Of a stretch of 64,000 nucleotides of DNA, positions 45,001 to 60,391 are shown piece by piece; positions within the stretch are counted from its first letter, which is position 1; every line of letters begins with the position of its first letter. This DNA comes from Adineta ricciae (lineage: Eukaryota > Rotifera > Eurotatoria > Adinetida > Adinetidae). The notes beneath the pieces are model-generated. The model ran no database searches, was not told the origin of the DNA, and worked only from the letters and a program-made list of their open reading frames with translations. The translations under genes and the position numbers were made by a program. The DNA lies in contig CAJNOJ010000132.1 in NCBI GenBank assembly GCA_905250025.1, positions 1-64,000 of the forward strand, in the 5' to 3' direction.

Positions 45001-45479
45001 ATTGGTCACAAGATCGAAATAAGTATTTATATATCTCATATAACTTTCATTTTTTTACAGATATTTATGATAGTTTGTCTTTTTTCTGAGAAGCGTGTAC
45101 TTTTTTTTAAGCAAAATTACCCACTATAAATTTTACTTAAAACTTCAGTAATACTTAGCCTTTTGCTTCACTAAAAAGAACCTTATAGTCGTACTGTTTA
45201 CATTTACTTACAATCAAATCATAATCCTAAAACCTTTACAACACAAAATCTATGAGTTGCACATTTTAATCCGAAAAAAGATGCACGAATAATATTTCTT
45301 AGAATAACTCTCGACGAAAATAACAACTGGTGATTAAAATCATATATACAAATGTTATGTTTATTTTTATGTGTGCTTTTTGTTTTTCTTCAAAGTTCTT
45401 CACATATGTATTTTAGATATTTTGAATAAGATTAACATTTGAAGTCGTACTATTTACGCGTCTGGTTAATACAAATAAT
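42034..45479. other. 3.4-kb non-coding interval, haplotype 2
   Basis: Collinear with 31397-34926. No supported gene. Blocks of tens of bases without change alternate with indels in A/T runs. Confidence 0.5.
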
Positions 45480-48400
45480 ATGATGGCGAGTTTCTATTTG
45501 TACAACCGCAGTAGTTCTGATGAACGTTTGTCAAGTTATGTGGCAGAGACTAAAAATCTCATTTTTAATGACAAAACTGGACAGGAATCCTTTGATTTGA
45601 CTTACAGATGGTTCACAGACTACGATAAATATATTTCATATAATGGGAAAAAAACATTTTCTGCGGATGTCAAGTTTATAATCCAAAATGCTGTAGAAAG
45701 ACTGAAAGCGTCTCAAAGTTCGTATCATGTCTGTCAAAATGTCATTACTTACTTCTACATACTTCGTCGAACTAGTGAATATATGGAACAGCTACATGGA
45801 CCATTTGAGCAAATAGACAAGTTTCGACAACTTCTATTAAAACATTTGGGGCGCGAATTCAAAGATTCTAACGGAGGAAATCCTAGTTTTGATTTGAAGG
45901 ACAGAGACATAATACAGCAATTAAATATAATGGAGCACATTGCATTCATCAGTATTGACGGCCAAGAAGCTTTAGCGAAATTGTTTGCAATGTGTAAGTT
46001 AACCTTTCAATCATTTGAATCTGCCGATAAACCAAATTACTTAAATTGGAAAAAACTACTGACGATGATAATGGAATGGAAATTATCATTGAAGGATTTT
46101 GTGTCGAAATATATTACATATCAAAGTGTATTTGCAGCATATCCCCTCGATGCGTCAGCGTTTGTATATCTTATGCAGATGCTTCCATCGAAAGATAATC
46201 AACCGATGCCATTTGAAACATCTCGCGACATGCTCAATAAATTAGTTATAGATTATGGCGTATTCTTCGAAGAATATCATTTTCTTTTCGAAGAAAATGT
46301 GAAGTCAAGATTTTATAATAATGCCTATATTACGTCTTTGCTACCAGTCCTTCGTCAATTCGATATTACTTTGTTGAAATATCTACGAACTTATATGTCA
46401 AATACAAGTTTTCCTACGATATGGAGTATGGTTTTGTATTTTAGTCAGAATCATGCTCTAGAGGGTACACTGGAAAATGCTCTAACGATGAATTTACAAT
46501 TACAGATTAGAAAAATATCTATTACGATCACGGAATTTAAAAACTTGTTTAAAGACACGAAAGAATCTGCTCAACTGATAAAGGGTCGAAATCGAATGCG
46601 ACTTTCCCGAATATTACAAAGAATATCTCATGTGTATTTGTACAAATATTTGTACCTTGAACACCAATCTCATCTACTTTTCGAATGGGATGCAAAGGAA
46701 TTTCTAAGCGTTTTAACTCAATTGTCGTGGGCACTTGACTATAAAGACGAATCCTGCTTATTCGTTTTGAAACATTTGCTATTTCGCGTAAATGATTTTA
46801 CGAATAACAAACATGAAAAACTGAAACATCTCTTCCAAAGAATCAGTAATCTAAATGAAGGGCTATGTGCAACTGCCAGACCCGAAAAAATTATCAAAGA
46901 CGATTGGCTCATCGATTATACTTATGATACTCTGTGTGATTGGCTACAGCTAACTCAACGTGATTATCAAAGTCTCTGTGAAAGTCATCAAAATAATAAA
47001 TGGTTGCTTTATATTTGGTCAAAACTCGTATCTTTATCCATGTCTAATTTAATAGCTAATGATTGTGAATATTTCATTCTTGAGCAATTGAACAAATGGA
47101 TGGTGACAATTCAACATGAAAAATATCAAGATACTGACCCATTAACAGTTACATTCGTTTATAGCGTGTTCGAATCTCTTATTTACAAGCAAATTAAATC
47201 ATTAATATTACTTCCAAATATCCAAACGATAATTTCGTATATTATGGATGCTGGAAACGCTAATTCACGTTGGATAACTTCCAAAAATATGGTGGAAGAG
47301 TTTGTCGAAACGGTCAAACAATTAATTCGAAATGTTCTACTCCTCGAAGGTGAATAAATGTTTTTTTTCCTCAGATTCTTAGAAATAATTGATGCCGATA
47401 AGCAATTTTGTAGGTTCACTCTTGAAAACACTTCGAATGATGAACATTATAACTAAAATTTTCGATTGAGAGTCAGATTATTTTTAAGAAAGTCTTCATA
47501 AAAACCTCGTTTAAGATTCGAATAAATTTATATGAATTTTAGGTGCTAATACAACATATCGCCAACTATCGAAACCATCTATTATATATTGTTTTATTCA
47601 ATACGTCGATTTTAAAACTATATTAAGTAGAGCTGAGCCTTTAAACTATAAGTTTCCATTAACAGCGCCGCATATTAACATGATTATGGATAAACACAAC
47701 CCAAGTGATATTGACGTATCTACAATTGAATCTGAAGAAGACTTTGTTCGTTTTATAAAGCAAACAAATGTGTGGCTCGATTGGTTTGAAAAATTCGTTG
47801 ATATTTTTTTATACATTGTAGAATGGATGAAAAGCTATAAAATGGAAAAAGCTGATGAATTATATCGTGAAATGTACTCTATGAGAAGTGGCTCAGCATT
47901 AACTCTATTTAGAACCAGTTCACTTATTCGAGAACTTTTGAAAATTTTCGAACCTTTAACTTGTCTACCACGTTTATGTGATTTATTTAATTGTACTCAA
48001 TCGTTTGAAATAATTATAACAGGAATCCTAAGTACTCCAAATCAAAGCGAATCATTCATGGATGAAATAAAACGATTTCGTTCAGATTTTAAGATACAAG
48101 CCAACACTGCAGATGAAAAACTTCTTTATATCGACGAGCGACGTCATGTTCATTGGTCTGTTGCATGTGAGCAAACTCTTCACAATGTCACTGTAGAATT
48201 TCAGTTAGATGGTTATATCAACGAAATCTTTCAATTTTATTCAGCGCCAGTTCTTTCTCCGTATGAAGGCATCTTGCGAGGAGAATTTAAGACACAACGA
48301 AATGGACAATTGAGAATAAAAGCCACTAATAAAAACCAAAAGACCCAACATACGTTACGATATCAAATCAAAAGTAGTCCTCTGTCAACGTGTCATCTAT

Positions 48401-51400
48401 TTCATGGTATATTTGATAATCATTTTCGAAAATATTTCAAATCATTAACTACAACGATTAGAAAAAATGATTTAATCCAATTAATCGGCGAAGTATTTTC
48501 ATTCATCGATCGTTTATTAGACGGCACTATAAGTTTAGCTGAAATGAATGAACTTCGAACAGTTTTTCATGATAAAAACATTAACGTTCGATCAGAAATA
48601 CAAAAATTAAGTGAAAATCTATTAGCCGCCACTCAGTCATTGAACTCAAACACTACCACTACTTCGAAAACATTGAGTAATGAAAAAACTGAACTAGTTT
48701 GTGAATGGGTTCAAACTTATCAATATTACACTCATCTCAACATAATCACCGACTGTGTAGAAAAATTTCATATAATTTCTACTGAAAATAATGATCAATC
48801 AATGCATCATCTGCAAAATTTAACTATGGATAATAGTCGTTTGTTAAGAGAAATATCTAATACATATAGAGATATTTATGGTTGCTTTAAAAAATTATCG
48901 AATGAACATTTACAATTGATTAAAACTGTAGTAGCATGTCCAAATGTTGTGACAATGATAAAAAAATCAAATTTTTATTCCGCTGATGGATTACGTCGAT
49001 TTCAGGAATTAAGAGATAATTTAACCACACAATTTCAATTTCAAGAGAGAAATAATATGATTCTTAACAGTTGGATTTTTACTGTTACTCTATGTGAACC
49101 TTTTGTTCAGAATGCACGTAATTTAGAAGAATTTATTGATAATTTAGCTCGTTTGAAATCAATCGATGAGAACTCATATGAACATATAAAAAGTGAGAGA
49201 AATATAATGCTAACATGTAATTTGTCATTTTTGATCGTATCATTTTTCTTCTAGTTGTCAATCAGAATATTGAAACTATCAATTTATGGTTATCAGCAGA
49301 AGATTTAACAATGTTAGACAATGCTTTAATCAAGATGGAACACTTATACACAACAGGCATCATTAATATTCGCCTTCAACGTTTGGTTAATAAAGAATCT
49401 CATTATGACATTGATTATTTTATTGATAAGACATCTGAACAAACATCCAAAACGAATGAAAATCATCAATTGAAACAACAAGAATCAGTTAAACTTACTT
49501 TATCTATGACAGATATTCATGATCACCGACGTCAATTAACATTTGGTATATCTGATTTAGCAGACAATATGGTTTATCAAACAATTCTATTAGAAGAACA
49601 ATTGAAGCTATTACAAATGGTGGAAAGAGTTTATTCAATACATCTTAAACTGGAGATCTCAGGCCATCCAGATTTTCAATGTTTAGAACGACAATACGAA
49701 ATCTATGATTTATACGGTATGACATCATAATATAACACCATGAAAAACCTTCATACTAAAATCTTGTTTTAGGTCATATCAAACAAATTTTAAGTAGTAA
49801 GAAAGATCAATCGGATTTACAATTTCAAGAACAACTTACGGATCTAATTGTCAAGCGAACGAAACATTTTGAAACGGTTTATAAACGATTAGTTGGTGAT
49901 TATGAAAGTTGGACGGAAGATTTAGAAAAATATCGATATGAGAATAAATTATTAACATTATTTTCAAATCGGCAAATAATGATTATGATTATTCTTTTGA
50001 CTCGATCAATAACGAATCATTCAGTTCAAAAAACATTTCTTGAAAAAGTAATTCTTTCTAAAAATCGTCAAATCAATCAGGAGATTCAATCAAAACTAGT
50101 AATTCGATGTTTGGCACATTATTTACAATCATTACGAATGAAAAATTGTAATTTAACTGAACAAAGAATAATTGATGAATATCAACATTATAGTATAGAT
50201 CCAGGCGCCAAAACTGATATAAGTTTAAAGACATTATCGGCATTTCTAAATAAACTATGCAATAATGGAAATGAATTGCTTGCTGATAATTTTAATCATA
50301 CAGAGAATCAACAATATATTGTTACATTGAATTCGGCTACACAACAACAAAATAGCAATGAATTTGATCAAGATACATATTGTATTTTACTCAATATTTT
50401 TCATGATTGTTTACCGGCTTCTTACCAAATTCTTTGGTGTTCATCGGCTTCTGAATATGACATTCGATTATTCTTTTTACGAGTCCAATTATTTCATACT
50501 CTCACATTTGTTGTAATGGATACTGACAAAATGCATCATCGTCTACGTACAATTCTTTGGCAAGAACAAGATTTATTGATCAGTCAAGATAAACCGCATG
50601 CACCTATTTATTATTTTACACGAGAATTGATTATCAACAGAAAAGGTCTAAGACCCTTTTATATAACACCACGACATCGGGATTCATCGGAAACACATTT
50701 ACAATTGATTAGATTAACGGAGACCAACAAACAAGTTATACCAAATATCGATATTATATGTGGTACCGCTGGCATTGGTAAGATATTATTAAGATAATTC
50801 TGATTTTCGTAAATGACTCTGAAACTACCATTTCTATATCTAGTAAATTTATATCATATGTGTTCTTATCTTCTAGGTAAAACTCATTACATTCGAAGTA
50901 CATACCATGACAATGATCTGTCATTCATCAGTATTAATGAAAAACTTAACTTGACACCGTTGATTGGTTCGTTTCTTTCATTAGAATCTAATAATTTCAA
51001 TAGCACGCCGTTAATTTACTTAAATATTTCTATTCATGCACCATTCGATCAATTGAATCGCGTTCTTTTCCTTTTACTCATCTGCGGATCATTGAATGAT
51101 ATTTCCACGGGTTTAACATTTTCATTATCTATGCAACATCCATGGAAATTTATTATCGAAGTTCCGTTTACGAATACATGCCAAATGACACCTCGTAAAC
51201 ATTTTCAACAAATATTACCTGTACTTTCCGTTGTATCACCGAAGAACTTTACTGAAGTGACGAACGAAAGTCATCCGTTATATGTTGGACAAGAAGAAGA
51301 ATTAGTTGCACGGTTTCTTAAAGCTTACGATAATCAAACAATTGATCGTTTATCAGAACCAATCTCCGATGATGAGGATGCGAAACCTGAAGATGATCCA

Positions 51401-53729
51401 GCTGTTGATTTTGATCCATTAACAGATGATGATGAATCACGTCAATATATTCAAGGTTGTCTAGAGCGATATATGTATGATCTTCCACGCAATAAAATTT
51501 TCGAATTGTCATTTATAAAGTTTTTATATCGGCGTGTTCGATTCTTCACTGGTCCTTATTATCGTTATAATTCATCAGTACCCGGTCTTGGTTCCATCGC
51601 AATGTCACAAATGATCGAAGAAGCGAAATATTTAACGCAAGTTGACTTTTCTTCTGATGATTATCATCGAACTTATCTTGCTTATGATCCTGGTTTTGCC
51701 CTACATCTGCTACATAACGATTGGAATACTGTTCCATATTCGTTAAAGCGTCTTTTTCACAACATCGATCCAAATATTGCGATAATCAAGCAAGGAAAGA
51801 ATCACTATATAGAATGTTTAGCATGGTTAATTGGTGTGCAGTACGATATTTTTAAATCAATTATGCATGAAATGAAATTTATCATGACAGAAAATTTTGC
51901 ATACAAATTATTTCATATTCACGAAAGAAAATTAACCAGATTACCGATGATTATCGAAGGTGAAACAGGTGTTGGTAAAACTTTTCTTCTCAACTTTTAT
52001 TCTCTTTTATTAAATGCGCGTTTTTCTCATGGCGAACTTCATAACGATATAACACCAAGAATTCGAGAACGAACCAGTCTTTGGTTACGGAAAGACATCA
52101 TCATAGAGATTTTAGAACAGAATACAAATTTCTTAAATGCTGTTTTTCCTGTCCTTGCGTCGAAATTAAATCTCTCGGATGCAAGTCAAAATGAGCTTCT
52201 AATACATATCGAAGATGACGAACCAGACCGAGATGCTGTTCTAGCGGAAATCAAAGAAGAATTGCAAATTTTTGAGTATGATTATAGTCAACTAAAGATT
52301 ATTTGGAAGACTCTAGTAATCACTGCTGATAATATCGATAAAGATCTGAGTAAACAGTTGGTTATGGCTTTGTATGAATTTGTAACATCACAATTGACGA
52401 ATTTACCATTGATCGAAGCAAGTTATCCATTGAGAAATTTATTAAAGACAAACAAAGTACCGACAGTAGACAAATCAATTGAAATCTTTGATGAATTCGT
52501 AGTGCATACACAAATCAAACCAGTTTTCTATCGGCTCCTTTTACATCCAGGCATCCGCGAAGAGACATTAATGGAATATTTGTCTCCAATTCGTGAGCTG
52601 GCTGTTCGTGTGCCAAACATCGAATTAGTCGTGTTTTTCGATGAAGTGAATACATCATCATGCCTTAGCTTATTCAAAGAGATGTTTATGGATGGCACAT
52701 TACACGGGAAAATCCTACCGAAGAACATCTTTTTCACTGCAGCCATTAATCCATCCATAATATCAGACGATATAGAATCTTTTCATTTGCATCGCTCTGA
52801 TTACCTTGTTTATCGATTACCTGAATCATTGGAAAATCTCAAAGTTATCTACGGCATTCTCAATCGGAATACACTAGAAGATTATGTCAAACAGAAAATA
52901 AGCACGTTCACTATAAGTTCAGTAGATAATCTACATCAGCTATCATCTCTTGAAAAATATGCACAAGATATGTTGCTGCGATCGATTCTTAATGCGCAAG
53001 ATTTTTGTGAAAAACGTCTTGGTACGTACGACTTATTTTCTGTTCAGATGAAAAATGTGTATATTTTAGGACACAATTCGGTATCTCAAAGAGAAATTCA
53101 ACGATGTTTTAATTTAATTGATTTCTTCTGGACTTTGAAGTACGACAAGAATAATGGTGAACCGAATGCTTTACGAGCAATAGCCTTGTCATTAGCATTG
53201 ATTTATTATTTTCGTCTTCCGACTAAAGAAGACAATGTACATAGAAACGACACTAAAACACCCTCACGTGAAGAGCTTGGAGAACTGCTCGATAGAACCT
53301 TACCTGACTTTTGTCGGATAGTTCAGAATGAACTCGAAAAATTTGTTAATACCGAAAATTTCTCCATTCCAGCAGGTGTCGCCGTCAATCAAGCTGTAAG
53401 TTAATGATCACTATTTTACTATTTAACATGTCCTATCTATTTTAGATTCGTGAACACATTTTTGCTATTGTTGTAAGTGTTGTCACACGAACACCTTTGT
53501 GCATCATTGGTGCTCCTGGTAAGTATCATAATGATTCAAAACAGGCATATGAAAGATGAATCTATAGGTCAATCGAAAACTCTTTCATTTCAAATTGTTT
53601 TACAAAACTTACAAGGTCCTCAATTATCAGCAACATCGTTCTGTCAACGTTTACCAGCATTAGATCCATTCTTTTCTCTCGGATCAAAATATACTCGGTC
53701 AGAAGACATTGCATATGTCTTCGATCGGG
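45480..53729 (+). CDS. RNF213-like AAA+ E3 ligase, haplotype 2, N-terminus through AAA+ core
   Basis: Exons: 45480-47349, 47543-49192, 49255-49716, 49773-50777, 50877-53395, 53446-53518 and 53568-53729 (cut by N); introns 193, 62, 56, 99, 50 and 49 bp. Frame is kept throughout. Three nucleotide-binding loops are visible: GTAGIGKTH across the exon 4/5 join (about residue 1660), GETGVGKT (about 2023) with Walker B VVFFDEVNT (about 2247), and GAPGQSKT across the exon 6/7 join (about 2525). DEVNTSS plus a second loop ending SKT is characteristic of the dynein-like AAA+ core of RNF213. An acidic insert (SDDEDAKPEDDPAVDFDP) lies between the first two modules and differs by two residues between copies. 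The RING domain is not reached. Confidence 0.85.
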
Positions 53730-53730
53730 N
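53730..53730. other. N junction: return to the other haplotype
   Basis: 53731 restarts at the homologue of 50616; 121 bases match and the first difference is at 53852. Confidence 0.9.
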
Positions 53731-56700
53731 TTACACGAGAATTGATTATCAACAGAAAAGGTCTAAGACCCTTTTATATAACACCACGACATCGGGATTC
53801 ATCGGAAACACATTTACAATTGATTAGATTAACGGAGACCAACAAACAAGTCATACCACATATCGATATTATATGTGGTACCGCTGGCATTGGTAAGATA
53901 TTATTAAGATAATTCTGATTTTCATAAATGACTCTGAAACTACCATTTCTATATCCAATAAATTTACATCATATTTGTTCTTATCTTCTAGGTAAAACTC
54001 ATTACATTCGAAGTACATACCATGAAAATGATCTGTCATTCATCAGTATTAATGAAAAACTTAACTTGACACCGTTGATTGGTTCGTTTCTTTCATTAGA
54101 ATCTAATAATCTCAATAGTACGCCGTTAATTTACTTAAATATTTCTATTCATGCACCATTCGATCAATTGAATCGCGTTCTTTTCCTTTTACTCATCTGC
54201 GGATCATTGAATGATATTTCCACGGGTTTGACATTTTCATTATCTATGCAACATCCATGGAAATTTATTATCGAAGTTCCGTTTACGAATACATGCCGAA
54301 TGACACCTCGTAAACATTTTCAACAAATATTACCAGTACTTTCCATTGTATCACCGAAGAACTTTACTGAAGTGACGAATGAAAGTCATCCGTTATATGT
54401 TGGACAAGAAGAAGAATTAGTTGCACGATTTCTTAAAGCTTACGACGATCAAACAATTGATCGTTTATCAGAACCAATCTCCGATAATGAGGATGAGGAT
54501 GCTAAACCTGAAGATGATCCAGCTGTTGATTTTGATCCATTAACAGATGGTGATGAATCACGTCAATATATTCATGATTGTCTAGAGCAACATATATATG
54601 ATCTTCCACGCAATAAAATTTTTGAATTGTCGTTTATAAAGTTTTTATATCGGCGTGTTCGATTCTTCACTGGTCCTTATTACCGTTATAATTCATCAGT
54701 ACCCGGTCTTGGTTCCATCGCAATGTCACAGATGATTGAAGAAGCGAAATATTTAACACAAGTTGATTTTTCTTCTGATGATTATCATCGAACTTATCTT
54801 GCCTATGATCCTGGTTTTGCCCTACATTTGCTACATAACGATTGGAACACTGTTCCATATTCGTTAAGACGTCTTTTTCGCAACATCGATCCAAATATTG
54901 AGATAGTCAAGCAAGGAAAGAATCATTATATAGAATGTTTAGCATGGTTAATTGGTGTGCAGTACGATGTTTTTAAATCAATTATGCATGAAATGAAATT
55001 TATCATGACAGAAAATTTTGCATATAAATTATTTCATATTCACGAAAGAAAATTAACCAGACTGCCGATGATTATTGAAGGTGAAACAGGTGTTGGTAAA
55101 ACTTTTCTTCTCAAGTTTTATTCTCTTTTATTAAATGCGCGTTTTTCTCATGGTGAACTTCATAACGATACAACGCCAAGAATTCGAGAACGAACCAGTC
55201 TTTGGTTACGGAAAGATATCATCATAGAGATTCTAGAACAGAATACAAATTTCTTAACTGCTGTTTCCTCTGTCCTTGCGTCGAAATTAGGTATCTCGGA
55301 TGCAAGTCAAAATGAGCTTCTAATACATATCGAAGATGATGAACCAGATCGAGATGCTGTTCTGGCGGAAATCAAAGAAGAATTGCAAATTTTTGAGTAT
55401 GATTATAGCCAATTAAAGATTATTTGGAAGACTCTAGTAACCACTGCTGATAATATCGATAGAAATCTGAGTAAACAGTTGGTTATGGCTTTGTATGAAT
55501 TTGTAACATCACAATTGACAAATTTACCATTGATCGAAGCAAGTTATCCATTAAGAAATTTATTAAAGACAGACAAAGTACCGACAGTAAACAAATCAAT
55601 TGAAATCTTTGATGAATTCATAGTTCATACACAAATCAAACCAGTTTTCTATCGGCTCCTTTTACATCCAGGCATAAGCGAAGAGACATTAATCGAGTTT
55701 TTGTCTCCAATTCGTGAACTGGCTGTTCGTGTGCCAAGCATTGAATTAGTTGTGTTTTTCGATGAAGTGAATACATCATCATGCCTTAGCTTATTCAAAG
55801 AGATGTTTATGGATGGCACATTACACGGGAAAATCCTACCGAAGAACATCTTTTTCACTGCGGCCATTAATCCATCCATAATATCAGACGATGTGGAATC
55901 TTTTCGTGTGCATCGCTCTGATTACCTTGTTTATCGATTACCTGAATCATTGGAAAATCTTAAAGTTATCTACGGCATTCTCAATCGGAATACATTAGAA
56001 GATTATGTCAAACAGAAAATAGGCACGTTCACTATAGGTTCAGTAGATAATCTGCATCAGCTATCATATCTTGAAAAATATGCACAAGATATGTTGCTGC
56101 GATCGATTCTTAATGCGCAAGATTTTTGTGAAAAGCGTCTTGGTACGTACGACTTATTCTCTGTTCAGATGAAAAATGTTTGTATTTTAGGACACAATTC
56201 GGTATCTCAAAGAGAAATTCAACGATGTTTTAACTTAATTGATTTCTTCTGGACTTTGAAGTATGACAAGAATAATGGTGAACCTGATGCTTTACGAGCA
56301 ATAACCTTATCATTAGCATTGATTTATTATTTTCGTCTTCCGACTAAAGAAGACAATGTACATAGAAACGACACCAAAACACCCTCACGTGAAGAGCTTG
56401 GAGAACTTCTCGATAGAACCTTACCTGACTTTTGTCGCATAGTTCAGAATGAACTTGAAAAATTCGTCAATACTGAAAATTTCTCCATTCCAGCGGGTGT
56501 CGCTGTCAATCAAGCTGTAAGTTAATGATCACTATTTTACTATTTAACACGTCCTATCTATTTTAGATTCGTGAACACATTTTTGCTATTGTTGTAAGTG
56601 TTGTCACACGAACACCTTTGTGCATCATTGGTGCTCCTGGTAAGTATCATAATGATTCAAAACATGAGACATATGAACGATGAATATATAGGTCAATCGA

Positions 56701-59700
56701 AAACTCTTTCATTTCAAATTGTTTTACAAAACTTGCAAGGCCCTCAATTATCAGCAACATCGTTCTGTCAACGTTTGCCCGCATTAGATCCATTCTTTTC
56801 TCTCGGATCAAAATATACTCGGTCAGAAGACATTGCATATGTCTTCGATCGGGCTATTGAACGTGAAGAACAATATCGAAAGTTTCGAATTGATAGACGT
56901 TGTGTAAAAGATGTTTACTCCTGTCCTTTTTTTCACTGTAAATCTTTTTTTTTAATCTAGATGGTTTTTCTCGACGAAGCTTCATTGCCTGATGAAAAGA
57001 AAATGATATTAAAAGTATTACATTCATATTTAGATGGGTGTCAAGTGTCATTTGTTGCAATAGCAAATAAATCTTTTGATGCGGCAAATGCAAATCGTAT
57101 GATATGTATTTATCGATCTTTACCATCACAAATAGAACAACAAGTCCTAGCTTATGGTTGTCTTGGCTTGCCGTTCTGTAAGAAAACATCAGAGAATCGC
57201 ACTCAACTCGATAATATCATTATGGGATTATGTGATGGTTATCGACAAATCATTCTTAGAGACGAAATTCCAAAAATATTTCATGATCGAGATTTCATTT
57301 ATATGTTAAGAGAATTACGATTTGAATTGCCCGCAGTCATATCATCAAATGATGACGAAATCAAATTAAATCGAATTGAACCCAATTCTTTGGTGCATGC
57401 ATTAGAAGATAATTTCAATGGCATCAATGAAATGGAATTCAAATCATTAATCGAAATCTTCTTTAAAGAAATACAAAAGCAAGTATTAAGTTTTCGTTTA
57501 CCAACAGATAGACACGGTAAAAAAGTTTATCGTGATGTACCAACTATTCTTCATGAATCCATGAAACTTGATTCGAAACGTCGTCGTCTCTATGGACGTT
57601 ATAAATTAATTATCGACGAATCCGAAGATGAGAGTGCTATACATCTTCTATTACAAGCTCGTATTCTTGATTTAGATCCAAATCGCACAACTGTATTTCG
57701 AATGTCGGATTTTATTGATGATACTGATAATGAATTAAGTCACGTTGAACTTCTTTCGAATATTAAATTATGTATGGAAACTGGTAAGACTATTTTAATG
57801 GTGAATACGAATCGAATTCATGATTCATTGTATGATGTTTTCAATCAAAATTTCTCAATTATGGCAACAGATGATGCGAGAAAAATCTTTTCGAAAGTTT
57901 CCATCGGAGCAAAAACGATCGATGTTGTTGTTCATGAAAATTTTCAATGCATAGTTCATGTGAAACGAAGTGAATTAAAAGATATTCCTCCTCCATTTCT
58001 CAGTCGTTTTCAGAAATACTCATTAAGTGTCAAAGATTTTTATCGCATTCGACTGTATAAATTATCAAAAAATGATCAAGATGTATTGAAATATGTCGCC
58101 AATAAAACACAATCCTTTATCGATCATTTCGGACGACAATATTTTTATGGTTTAAATGATACCACGTTATATTCGTGTCTTTTGTCATTGATCGACATGA
58201 AAAATGATGCTGAATATTCATTATATCCTATATCTCATCATCAAACACAATTAACTGTGCAACTGAATTCATTCATTGAAATAAACCATTCAAATCTCGA
58301 AAAGTCGTTATTTCGTATTGTTATTATGAAGTTAATTCAACTTGTTTCACCTGAAGCAATGATTTTGAAATTACGAACATTCGAAGAAAGTTTTTCACAA
58401 TGGTTATCGAATGTTTATTTTCATCAACAAGAACATTTTAATATAGAAAACTTTTTGCAACGTTTAATTTCACATTCATCTGAAACAATGCTAAACAATG
58501 ATCGATATGAACGAAAAGTATCCCACATTACAAAAGTTATGATATTTACGCGAACATCATCGTATATGCTGAGTATGGATCAACGACCAAAGCAGAATTT
58601 GACGACTGGTACAAACTTTTGTAATGATCAAGATAAAATATTGCATAATTACAGCAAATTTGTAGATATTCTCAATTTAGTAAGTTCATATCTCTATATC
58701 TTTTTATTGAATCAGACAAATACAGATATAGTCAACCATATTACCTAGGTCATAGTATCGTTTCAGTTCCGTACTTGACTTGTTTCTATGTGAGTGTGTG
58801 TAATTCTAAAGATGATCACTTTCTTTTAGAGTATTATTGAAAATTCTGCTCAATTACAAAGTAAATTTGATGAATTTCGCCATGATCATCAGAAAAATGT
58901 CCTCATTATAACAATTAATACTAATTTCGATCAACAACGTTTACATATTCCGTACATTCGGCAATTAATCGATAGTACTGAATATACTTGCAATTCAAAA
59001 GCTACTCAAGAGCGCAAACATTTTCTCATGTTAATCCATTCACCAGCACACGATTTATATCATCATTCATGTTTTCCATCGATCTTTTTACATAATTGGG
59101 ACTTTTACTTCTTTGACACATGTGCCACTGGTAGTGCATTTTATCTACAAAACCTATTACACTTATTGTCACCGTCGTCATCCGGATTAAATAAGGAACT
59201 AGAGAAACGACAAGACACAGCATTTTGCGATTTAAATGTTCTGTTTGAAGATTGTTTATGGGCGTTCTCTTCCCGAATTCAAATTATAACACCTATCCTA
59301 CCACAAAACATGTTTTCGAATTCATGGGCTCAGGAATTTTATCAACATGAAACGCAAACCATTCAGAAGGTTAAATGTTTGAGAGCACTTCTGGGAGAAT
59401 CATCAGAATTACAGAGGTTTATAGTGAACATTTATCATCAATATTTATCAAAAACGAAAAACTCTTCGGCAAAAATTCATGATTTTATTTATCAAATCTC
59501 AAAAGATATTTTATGTGGTAAGCGATTTGAAAGTCTTGTTGAATCAATTCAAATGCAAACGAAATACGCATTTATGAACTTCGTCATGAATGTTTTCAAA
59601 GTTATTGTTGATAATTATGGCTTAGAAACTATGCAACATTTGTCAACTGATAAACAAACTTATGGTTCTTTATTACATTTAATTGACTTTCATTCTTTCG

Positions 59701-60390
59701 CTACTGAAAATGACAATGATGATATGTTTACTTCTCAAACTGCACAAGGCCCTATTCATTTTACCGCAAATTATTCATGTATACCTCAAACTCCACTCTT
59801 TCATTTATTTCATGAACGTATTTCGTCACATGCTAATGCCATCAAATCTACGTATATTCGTCGTGATCATATGGTAAAATCCACAGGTAATAACATCTTT
59901 TGTTGCGACATACCTCGTAAGCATTTCCGCTTTAGAGCAACGGCAAGAATCAGAAGATGATGTTTGTGATAGTTCCTTCAAGGTTACTACCAATTCAAAT
60001 TTTTCAGTCGAGAATAACAACACTCCTTTGACATTTGAACGTTTTCGTTCTGAACTTATAACTTCAATTAAAAATGATAAAATATTAAGTGATGCCGTCA
60101 ATAGTTCTACTGTTCATTCGTACTGCCAAGATCTTGTCAGCACATCGTGTTCGATGATCGAACACAATTTTCATTACGATCGTGTTCAACAACAACAAAC
60201 TGCCGAATTTATCTCAAAATGGTTATCATTTATCGATCATAATGATCGACAATCCCACGAATATGACACTCAAAAAGACATCTGGCTTCTAGGGCATATT
60301 TACACAACATTTGAATACGAAAAAAGTGATCTACTTTCAATGTACACTGCTTGTCGAACCATGCATCATTTAGAATTGACACAATCCTCA
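53731..60390 (+). CDS. RNF213-like AAA+ E3 ligase, second copy of AAA+ core and following region
   Basis: Exon 4 tail 53731-53892, exon 5 53992-56516, exon 6 56567-56639, exon 7 56692-56903, exon 8 56961-58679, exon 9 58830-59886, exon 10 59936-60390 (cut by N). Introns 99, 50, 52, 57, 150 and 49 bp. Exon 8 opens with Walker B of the second active AAA+ module (VFLDEASLPDEKKMILK) and continues with IVHVKRSELKDIPPPFLSRF, matching the segment of RNF213 just after that module. Exons 9 and 10 are helical and would lead to the E3 region. Both ATPase modules have intact Walker A lysines and Walker B DE pairs, so the motor should be active. Confidence 0.8.
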
Positions 60391-60391
60391 N
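60391..60391. other. N junction: return to the other haplotype
   Basis: 60392 restarts at the homologue of 57977; the first difference appears after 42 bases. Confidence 0.85.
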